From the NCBI GenBank assembly GCA_945949655.1, contig CAMFFG010000085.1:1-5973 (forward strand): a stretch of 5,973 nucleotides of DNA. Reading direction: 5' to 3'. The stretch is from an uncultured Peptococcaceae bacterium. GTDB taxonomy: Bacteria; Bacillota; Peptococcia; Peptococcales; Peptococcaceae. Below, in pieces: positions 1 through 4,054 of the stretch. Under the pieces are notes generated by a model, which saw nothing but the letters and a program-made list of their open reading frames with translations, made no database searches and was not told the DNA's origin. The translations under genes and the position numbers were made by a program. The number at the start of each line of letters is the position of its first letter. The stretch's first letter is position 1.

Positions 1-82
1 TTTTTGTTTCGCAGCTTAATTTTAACAGATTGAATTTCTTTTGTGGCTGTTTTTTCTGTTGCACTTCATTTTACAATGAACC

Positions 83-146
83 AAAAGAAAAATCATCAAA
101 AAAAATGAAAAAAGTTGTTGACATTCTGATAGGCGATATGTATAAT
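83..146 (+). promoter_or_regulatory. Stable-RNA promoter of the tRNA operon
   Basis: A perfect -35 box TTGACA (118-123) and a perfect -10 box TATAAT (141-146) are separated by 17 bp. Bases 83-116 upstream are dominated by A-tracts, which fits an UP element that binds the alpha subunit of RNA polymerase. Transcription should start near 153, about 16 bases before the first tRNA. This is the typical form of a vegetative (sigma-A) promoter for highly expressed stable RNA. Bases 1-82 upstream are AT-rich and hold no gene that I can support. Confidence 0.92.
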
Positions 147-168
147 ATCATGTGTTGGCAATAATTTT

Positions 169-250
169 GGAGGGGTTCCCGAGCGGCCAAAGGGGACGGA
201 CTGTAAATCCGTTGGCTCCGCCTTCGAAGGTTCGAATCCTTCTCCCTCCA
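169..250 (+). tRNA. tRNA-Tyr (anticodon GTA)
   Basis: The sequence folds as an 82-nt class II tRNA with a long variable arm, as expected for bacterial tRNA-Tyr. The acceptor 5' strand GGAGGGG pairs with TCCCTCC (one G-T pair) and is followed by discriminator A at 250. The T-arm is GAAGG-TTCGAAT-CCTTC. The anticodon GTA is at 203-205. The bases after the discriminator are CTT, so the 3' CCA is not encoded and must be added by tRNA nucleotidyltransferase. It is the first gene of the four-tRNA operon. Confidence 0.96.
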
Positions 251-258
251 CTTTTCAT

Positions 259-334
259 CGCGGGATGGAGCAGTTGGTAGCTCGTCGGGCTCATAACCCG
301 AAGGCCGGAGGTTCGAGTCCTTCTCCCGCAACCA
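259..334 (+). tRNA. Initiator tRNA-fMet (anticodon CAT)
   Basis: The cloverleaf has anticodon CAT at 292-294. Two initiator hallmarks are visible. The first acceptor position is an unpaired C1 x A72 mismatch (C259/A330), which formyltransferase recognises and which blocks EF-Tu use. Three consecutive G-C pairs (GGG/CCC) flank the anticodon loop, which allows P-site selection. The discriminator A is at 331 and the CCA at 332-334 is encoded. The gene lies 8 bases after tRNA-Tyr and 3 bases before tRNA-Thr. Confidence 0.97.
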
Positions 335-337
335 TTT

Positions 338-413
338 GCTTGTATAGCTCAGTCGGTAGAGCGTTACCTTGGTAAGGTAAAGGTCACCAGTTCGATTCTG
401 GTTACAAGCTCCA
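338..413 (+). tRNA. tRNA-Thr (anticodon GGT)
   Basis: This is a 76-nt cloverleaf with a perfect acceptor stem GCTTGTA/TACAAGC, anticodon stem TTACC/GGTAA and anticodon GGT at 371-373. The discriminator is T at 410 and the 3' CCA at 411-413 is encoded. It reads ACC directly and ACU by wobble. It is the third gene of the operon, with a 16-base spacer before the next tRNA. Confidence 0.96.
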
Positions 414-429
414 CTTTCTTATTTCATAT

Positions 430-503
430 GGCGGCATAGCTCAGCTGGCTAGAGCATACGGTTCATACCCGTAGTGTCCGGGGTTCAAGTCCCTGTGCCG
501 CCA
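430..503 (+). tRNA. Elongator tRNA-Met (anticodon CAT)
   Basis: This is a 74-nt cloverleaf with a fully paired acceptor stem GGCGGCA/TGCCGCC, anticodon stem TACGG/CCGTA, anticodon CAT at 464-466 and discriminator A at 503. The paired first acceptor position excludes an initiator. The body resembles Gram-positive elongator Met rather than the tRNA-Ile whose CAT anticodon is modified to lysidine, although that reading cannot be fully excluded by eye. The 3' CCA is not encoded (CTT follows). It is the last gene of the operon. Confidence 0.9.
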
Positions 504-509
504 CTTTTC

Positions 510-548
510 AAGAACCTTTCAGAATTTCTGAGAGGTTCTTTGTTTTTC
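510..548 (+). terminator. Intrinsic terminator of the tRNA operon
   Basis: A 13-bp stem (510-522 with 528-540, one G-T pair) closes a 5-nt loop and is followed by a T-rich run (TTTGTTTTTCC). It starts 7 bases after the last tRNA and separates the operon from the fic gene. Confidence 0.9.
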
Positions 549-567
549 CTGAAAATCATGTTATACT
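540..567 (+). promoter_or_regulatory. Candidate extended -10 promoter for fic
   Basis: TG-n-TATACT at 559-567 is a good extended -10 element. A weak -35 (TTGTTT, 540-545) lies 16 bp upstream, inside the tRNA terminator. The predicted start is near 574, which gives a short leader of about 25 bases before the ATG at 599. It fits a modest, independently transcribed vegetative gene. Confidence 0.45.
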
Positions 568-598
568 AATACACAACGAATGAAAGGGCGTGGCTCGG

Positions 599-1330
599 AT
601 GGATTATCAGAAACTGATTCAAAAACGTGATATTTATCAGCAGGGAAAAAATCGTATTCCTGAATTGACGATCAGCAGCTATGAACAGGCCTTTGAAATT
701 GAATACACCCATCATTCCACAGCCATTGAGGGCAATACGCTTACTCTGATGGAAACAAAGCTGGTGCTGGAAGATAGAATCAGCGTCGGCGGTAAAAATC
801 TGCGGGAGATTTATGAGCAGGTCAATCATCAGAAGGCCTTTCGTTATGTAAAAGAATGCATTGCCAGACAGATTCCACTGGATGAAGCGATTGTGAAAGA
901 GATTCATGCGATTCTGATGGAGAATATTATCATTGGCGGTGTATATCGCAATGTGGATGTATACATTTCCGGAGCACAGCACACGCCGCCATCTCACAAT
1001 GAAATGTACCGGCAGGTGCAGAATTTTTATGCCGATTTAACATGGAAAGGGCAGCAGCTGAATGATATGGAGCTGGCCGCCTGGACCCATGCCGAATTTG
1101 TACGGATTCATCCATTTGCCGATGGCAATGGCCGAACATCCCGATTGCTGATGAACTATCAGTTAATGAGCAAAGGCTTTGCTCCAATATCTATTGCAAA
1201 AGAAAATCGAATGGCATATTTTGAAGCGTTGGAAGCGTATGCGGTGAACAAAAATCTGCAGCCCTTTGCCGATATGATAGCAGAGCTGGAAGAAAAACAG
1301 CTAGATCGTTACATTTCGATGATAGGCTGA
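599..1330 (+). CDS. fic: Fic-domain protein, class II, probable AMP-transferase
   Basis: The product is 243 residues. Seen: a canonical Fic motif HPFADGNGRTSR at residues 171-182, with catalytic His171, acidic Asp175 and the NGR (177-179) that binds the nucleotide phosphates. An upstream beta-hairpin 'flap' region lies at about 116-133. Near the N-terminus, S-T-A-I-E-G (40-45) matches the inhibitory helix motif [S/T]xxxE[G/N]. Known: Fic enzymes transfer AMP or related groups from nucleotides to hydroxyl side chains of target proteins. In class II members the inhibitory Glu, here Glu44, obstructs ATP gamma-phosphate placement and keeps the enzyme off. Inferred: a cytoplasmic, self-inhibited AMPylator that needs no separate antitoxin; none is seen beside it. 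The target cannot be told. Start choice: a GTG at 590 is in frame, but AAAGGG (583-588) ends 1 base before it and 10 bases before the ATG at 599, so ATG is preferred. It is transcribed alone. Confidence 0.93.
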   Translation: MDYQKLIQKRDIYQQGKNRIPELTISSYEQAFEIEYTHHSTAIEGNTLTLMETKLVLEDRISVGGKNLREIYEQVNHQKAFRYVKECIARQIPLDEAIVKEIHAILMENIIIGGVYRNVDVYISGAQHTPPSHNEMYRQVQNFYADLTWKGQQLNDMELAAWTHAEFVRIHPFADGNGRTSRLLMNYQLMSKGFAPISIAKENRMAYFEALEAYAVNKNLQPFADMIAELEEKQLDRYISMIG

Positions 1331-1438
1331 TATCTATATTGACTCGGCTTGATCTTTACGCAACATTCGAGAAAGTCGCCTCTATTTTTTATTTCCTGTT
1401 TTATCAAGGACAATAAAATTTTATGATAATCAATTTTC

Positions 1439-1469
1439 TCCTGCCCTTCAGGCAGGAATTTTTTTATTT
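1439..1469 (+). terminator. Intrinsic terminator downstream of fic
   Basis: A perfect 7-bp stem TCCTGCC/GGCAGGA (1439-1445 with 1451-1457) closes a CTTCA loop and is followed by seven T at 1459-1465 and more T after one A. It lies 108 bases after the fic stop. Bases 1331-1438 between them are AT-rich with nothing else I can support. Confidence 0.9.
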
Positions 1470-1517
1470 GTTGCGAAACAAAAAAATGACACTGTTTTTC
1501 TGGGAATATAGCATGTT

Positions 1518-1534
1518 TGTAAACTATTTGTAAG
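1518..1534 (+). promoter_or_regulatory. WalR-like direct repeat
   Basis: TGTAAA (1518-1523), five bases, then TGTAAG (1529-1534). The published WalR (YycF) box of Gram-positive bacteria is TGTWAH-N5-TGTWAH, so 11 of 12 positions fit and only the last base departs. A partial third unit TGTGCT follows exactly 11 bases later (1540). It sits where a -35 box would be for the extended -10 at 1542-1550, the usual place for OmpR/PhoP-family activators. WalRK controls peptidoglycan metabolism genes, and the gene downstream is a peptidoglycan glycosyltransferase. Binding is inferred; no walR is visible in the window. Confidence 0.45.
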
Positions 1535-1541
1535 ATCGTTG

Positions 1542-1550
1542 TGCTATCAT
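1542..1550 (+). promoter_or_regulatory. Candidate extended -10 promoter for the GT51 gene
   Basis: TG-c-TATCAT at 1542-1550 is an extended -10 with 5 of 6 hexamer bases. No good -35 lies at 16-18 bp, which fits dependence on an activator bound at the WalR-like repeat just upstream. The predicted start is near 1557, for a leader of about 50 bases. Competing TATAAA elements at 1564 and 1581 have no better -35. Confidence 0.38.
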
Positions 1551-1562
1551 GCAGTTATGCAG

Positions 1563-1588
1563 GTATAAAAGTAAAGTTTGTATAAAAG
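1563..1588 (+). repeat. Direct repeat GTATAAAAG, 17-nt period, before the RBS
   Basis: GTATAAAAG occurs at 1563-1571 and again at 1580-1588, each followed by a TAAAG-like stretch. The second copy runs into the SD sequence AAAGGTGG (1591-1598). It may be a small duplication of the leader; no function is shown. Confidence 0.5.
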
Positions 1589-1606
1589 ATAAAGGTGGAT
1601 TCTGTT

Positions 1607-2311
1607 TTGTTAAAAGCGTTATTTCGTTTGATTGGCAGGCTGGTGATACTGCTTGCGATGGCTGGCCTGATTGTTGGAGGCATTCTGGTTTATGAGGGTT
1701 ATCAGTTGTATGAGCAGGCTCTGAAAGAAACACCGGTTCAGCAGGTGATGGAAGAAATCAAAAATAAACCGAACTATACGCCGTTGGAAGAAATTCCTGA
1801 ACTTTATCAGAATGCGGTGATTGCCACGGAAGACCATCGGTTTTATACCCACAGAGGAATTGACATGATTGCCATTACGAGAGCCTTGTGGCATGATATT
1901 CAGGCTGGACGGATGGTGGAAGGCGGCAGTACCATTACACAGCAGCTGGCAAAAAATCAGTTTTTTACGCAGAAAAAAGAATTGACGCGAAAAATTGCGG
2001 AAGTGTTTATGGTGCGGGAAATTGAAAAACTGTATCAGAAAGAGGAAATATTAGAGCTGTATATCAACAGCATCTATTATGGAGAAGGCTATTATTGTAT
2101 TTACGATGCCAGCATGGGTTATTTCGGGAAAAAACCAGGCGATCTGGCTGATTGGGAATGTATTTTGCTGGCCGGTATCCCCAATGCACCGTCGGTATAT
2201 GCACCGACGGCCAACCCGGATCTGGCGGTGCAGCGTCAGCGGCAGGTACTGCAGGATATGGTGACCTGGGGGTATCTGACGCGGGAAGAAGCGGCAGCGA
2301 TCACATTGTAA
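1607..2311 (+). CDS. Monofunctional peptidoglycan glycosyltransferase (GT51)
   Basis: The product is 234 residues and has the order expected for a monofunctional GT51 enzyme: an N-terminal membrane anchor (about 8-29), a short linker, and a GT51 domain (about 60-230) facing outside. No penicillin-binding transpeptidase domain follows. Conserved motifs are EDHRFYTHRG (75-84, catalytic Glu75), GGSTITQQ (107-113 region), RKIAEVFMVREIEK (128-141, second conserved Glu132) and KEEILELYINSIYYG (145-159). The family polymerises glycan strands from lipid II. Start choice: a GTG at 1595 lies inside the SD sequence AAAGGTGG (1591-1598) and cannot use it. The in-frame TTG at 1607 is 8 bases beyond the SD and leaves a normal short basic N-terminus before the anchor. 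It is followed after 131 bases by spoIIID; no clear U-tract terminator separates them, so read-through is possible. A role in vegetative wall growth or in engulfment is inference from neighbours. Confidence 0.92.
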   Translation: MLKALFRLIGRLVILLAMAGLIVGGILVYEGYQLYEQALKETPVQQVMEEIKNKPNYTPLEEIPELYQNAVIATEDHRFYTHRGIDMIAITRALWHDIQAGRMVEGGSTITQQLAKNQFFTQKKELTRKIAEVFMVREIEKLYQKEEILELYINSIYYGEGYYCIYDASMGYFGKKPGDLADWECILLAGIPNAPSVYAPTANPDLAVQRQRQVLQDMVTWGYLTREEAAAITL

Positions 2312-2335
2312 AACAGAAAACAAAACATGGCTTTT

Positions 2336-2381
2336 CCGATGCAGACAGGCTGATTTTTCTGTAAAACAGTCATTGCATCGG
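2336..2381 (+). repeat. Inverted repeat CCGATGCA / TGCATCGG before spoIIID
   Basis: CCGATGCA (2336-2343) and TGCATCGG (2374-2381) are perfect 8-base complements around 30 bases. The helix can continue with GAC (2344-2346) pairing with GTC (2369-2371) after a 2-base bulge. No T-run follows, so it is not a standard terminator. It lies 25-70 bases after the GT51 stop and 62 bases before spoIIID. It may be a 3'-end stabilising stem, a leader structure or an operator. Confidence 0.5.
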
Positions 2382-2410
2382 TTGCGCAGACATATACTGC
2401 TTAATAAAAT
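2382..2410 (+). promoter_or_regulatory. Weak candidate promoter for spoIIID
   Basis: TTGCGC (2382-2387) and TAAAAT (2405-2410) are 17 bp apart, giving a weak sigma-A-like promoter with a start about 26 bases before the ATG. An alternative sigma-E reading, ACATATA (2390-2396) with AATACTCC (2408-2415), has a spacer of only 11 bp, shorter than expected. In B. subtilis spoIIID is read by sigma-E in the mother cell, so a sigma-E promoter is expected, but I cannot demonstrate one. Confidence 0.2.
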
Positions 2411-2442
2411 ACTCCGTTCAATGTGGGCGTGGGAGGTACATT

Positions 2443-2772
2443 ATGCAGGAATATATCGAAAAGCGTGTGATGGAAATCTGTGAATATATCATAGAAACAG
2501 GTGCAACGGTGCGTCAGGCTGCGGCGCAATTTGGCGTCAGTAAATCGACAGTGCACAAGGATCTGACGGAGCGATTGCCGGAATTAAATAAAGAACAATT
2601 TGAAAAAGTAAAGGCTGTTCTGGATAACAACAAAGCAGAACGGCATTTACGCGGAGGCGAAGCCACCCGGCAAAAATATGCGCACCGGGCGCAACTGTGG
2701 GCAAAAAACGAGAAAAACCCAAACTTTGCCCGAAATATGACTTGTATTCGTAACAAAAAAATACTAAAATAA
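2443..2772 (+). CDS. spoIIID: Sporulation transcription regulator SpoIIID
   Basis: The product is 109 residues. Seen: a helix-turn-helix at about 22-41 whose GVSKSTVHKDLTERLPE (31-47) is near identical to SpoIIID of B. subtilis as I recall it, then the family signature HLRGGEATRQKY (68-79). The ATG has a strong SD, GGGAGG (2431-2436), 6 bases upstream. Known: SpoIIID is a small monomeric DNA-binding protein, active in the mother cell after sigma-E. It both activates and represses genes and helps the step towards sigma-K; a basic C-terminal segment aids DNA binding. Odd: homologues are usually about 80-95 residues, whereas this one continues past residue 80 with a basic tail (8 Lys/Arg, one acidic residue) ending CIRNKKILK. 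An mbl/mreB gene follows after 75 bases, the same order as in B. subtilis. Its presence is the main evidence that the organism forms endospores. Confidence 0.96.
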   Translation: MQEYIEKRVMEICEYIIETGATVRQAAAQFGVSKSTVHKDLTERLPELNKEQFEKVKAVLDNNKAERHLRGGEATRQKYAHRAQLWAKNEKNPNFARNMTCIRNKKILK

Positions 2773-2786
2773 TGATATTAAGCTGA

Positions 2787-2795
2787 TGTTAAAAT
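2787..2795 (+). promoter_or_regulatory. Candidate extended -10 promoter for mbl
   Basis: TG-t-TAAAAT at 2787-2795 is an extended -10 in the spoIIID-mbl spacer. It predicts a start near 2802 and a leader of about 46 bases. A second option is TTGTAT (2742-2747) with TAAAAT (2765-2770) at 17 bp, inside the end of spoIIID. Either would let this growth gene be expressed outside sporulation, as its role requires. Both are weak matches. Confidence 0.3.
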
Positions 2796-2847
2796 GAATA
2801 TGAATGATTTCTAAATAGATATATAGAAACAGAAGGAGCGAGTGATT

Positions 2848-3870
2848 ATGTGCTTTTTTAAAGGAGAAGATATCGCAGTAGACTTAGGAACAGCAAGTGT
2901 ACTGGTTTATGTAAATAAAGAAGGAATTGTACTGAACGAACCGTCTGTTGTGGCCATCGATAATAACACCAATCGGGTCATTGCAGTTGGTACAGAAGCG
3001 CGCGAAATGCTGGGGCGTACTCCTGGCAATATAGTGGCGATCCGTCCGCTGCGGGATGGCGTTATTGCGGAATATGATGTTACAGAAAAAATGCTGAAAT
3101 ATTTTATCAGCAAAGCTAGCAAGAAAAAATCCTTTATAAAACCTCGTGTGATGGTATGTATTCCGTCGGGTGTAACCAGCGTGGAAGAGCGGGCTGTAAA
3201 ACAGGCTGCGTTGGCAGCCGGCGCCAAAGAGGCTTATCTGATTGAAGAACCGGTGGCGGCGGCGCTGGGCGCAGGGATCGATATTTCTGAACCCAATGGC
3301 AGTATGGTAGTGGATATTGGCGGCGGTACCACCGATATCGCTGTTATGTCTTTAGGCGGTGTTGTGTGCAGCAAATCGATTCGCGTGGGCGGCGATAAAT
3401 TTGATGATGCCATCGTGCGGTATATTCGCCGGTATCATAATCTGGTAATTGGCGAACGGTCTGCAGAAGAAGTGAAAAAAGACATTGGCAGTGCTTATCC
3501 ATCGCTGCGGGCCGGGGAAACAGCGGAGTTAAAAGGCCGCGATCTGATCAGTGGGCTGCCAAAAACAGTTACCATTACGGCGGAAGAAGTAAATGAAGCG
3601 ATTGTAGAACAGATCGAAGATATTATTGCCGCGGTAAAAGAAGTTCTGGAAAAAACTCCGCCAGAACTGGCCAGCGATATTATGAACCGCGGTATTGTGA
3701 TGACTGGCGGTGGGTCTTTACTGCATGGTCTGGATATTCTGGTATCGGAACGGACCGGCCTGCCGACTTATATTCCTGACGATGCAATCTCCTGCGTGGC
3801 CATTGGGACAGGGCTGGCGCTGCAGAATCTGGATGTGCTGAGAGGATCAGAAAAGAAAGAAATTTATTAA
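2848..3870 (+). CDS. mbl: Rod-shape actin homologue, MreB/Mbl family
   Basis: The product is 340 residues, full family length. Actin-fold nucleotide sites are visible: phosphate-1 DLGTASVLV (12-20), the interdomain EEPVAAALGAG (133-143), phosphate-2 DIGGGTTDIAV (156-166) and the adenosine motif TGGGSLLHGL (286-295). A hydrophobic loop near 96-104 (FIKPRVMVC) matches the membrane-contact loop of MreB proteins. Known: these proteins form membrane-bound filaments under the cytoplasmic membrane and guide the elongation machinery that makes the lateral wall. Start choice: SD AAGGAG (2833-2838) lies 9 bases before ATG 2848 and only 3 before an in-frame GTG at 2842, so ATG is taken. The name mbl rather than mreB rests on position after spoIIID and on Mbl-like wording such as GTAxVLVYV; no mreC or mreD follows, as they would in an mre operon. 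A terminator follows. Confidence 0.93.
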   Translation: MCFFKGEDIAVDLGTASVLVYVNKEGIVLNEPSVVAIDNNTNRVIAVGTEAREMLGRTPGNIVAIRPLRDGVIAEYDVTEKMLKYFISKASKKKSFIKPRVMVCIPSGVTSVEERAVKQAALAAGAKEAYLIEEPVAAALGAGIDISEPNGSMVVDIGGGTTDIAVMSLGGVVCSKSIRVGGDKFDDAIVRYIRRYHNLVIGERSAEEVKKDIGSAYPSLRAGETAELKGRDLISGLPKTVTITAEEVNEAIVEQIEDIIAAVKEVLEKTPPELASDIMNRGIVMTGGGSLLHGLDILVSERTGLPTYIPDDAISCVAIGTGLALQNLDVLRGSEKKEIY

Positions 3871-3905
3871 ACTGGGACGGGCTGTGCTTTCTCAGGTGTT
3901 ATACC

Positions 3906-3957
3906 GGCTGCTTTAAAATGATATGAAGTCAGTATTATTTTAAAGTGGCCTCTTTTT
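3906..3957 (+). terminator. Intrinsic terminator of mbl
   Basis: A 13-bp stem (3911-3923 with 3933-3945, one G-T pair) closes a 9-nt loop. It is extended below a 2x2 internal loop by GGC (3906-3908) with GCC (3948-3950) and followed by TCTTTTT. The upper stem is AT-rich, but length and T-tract position fit a Rho-independent terminator 35 bases past the mbl stop. Confidence 0.75.
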
Positions 3958-3988
3958 CGTTTGCGTCTTGCGGGGGAAACTATTTTCC

Positions 3989-4023
3989 ATACAGTTTTCT
4001 GGCGAATGATTTATGAACTGTAT
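3989..4023 (+). repeat. Inverted repeat ATACAGTT / AACTGTAT
   Basis: ATACAGTT (3989-3996) and AACTGTAT (4016-4023) are perfect 8-base complements separated by 19 bases, ending 31 bases before the start of the phosphoglycerol transferase gene. No T-run follows. It could be a leader hairpin or two half-sites about 2.5 helical turns apart for a dimeric regulator. No convincing sigma-A promoter is visible nearby; the best -10-like string, CATACAGT (3988-3995), overlaps the left arm and lacks a matching -35. Confidence 0.45.
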
Positions 4024-4054
4024 CGAGATCAAATTGAATAAGTGAGGTAAAAAA

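Noticed and set aside
65..80. Small inverted repeat TTCATT-TTAC-AATGAA upstream of the tRNA promoter
   Set aside because: Only 6 bp, AT-rich, with no T-tract after it; such repeats are expected by chance in this AT-rich stretch.
71..331. Minus-strand ORF of 86 codons across the tRNA genes
   Set aside because: It runs through three tRNA genes and is made of repeated tRNA-derived strings (EKDSNLR twice), a known artefact of tRNA antisense translation.
430..560. tRNA-Met 3' end as an integration attachment site
   Set aside because: No integrase gene and no second copy of the tRNA 3' end are present in the window; an intrinsic terminator follows directly.
566..997. 143-codon minus-strand reading frame opposite fic
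   Set aside because: It is antisense to a well-supported fic gene, has no SD or recognisable domain, and its composition looks like a shadow. The same holds for the other minus-strand frames at 1619-1894, 2051-2323, 2907-3227, 3940-4242, 4533-4781 and 5003-5215.
2079..2364. Two + strand frames inside and past the end of the GT51 gene
   Set aside because: They overlap a conserved GT51 domain in other frames, lack RBSs, and show no recognisable motif; the GT51 gene itself reaches a natural length without a frameshift.
2842..2847. GTG start two codons upstream of the mbl ATG
   Set aside because: The SD is only 3 bases before it, too close, while the ATG at 2848 has a proper 9-base spacing.
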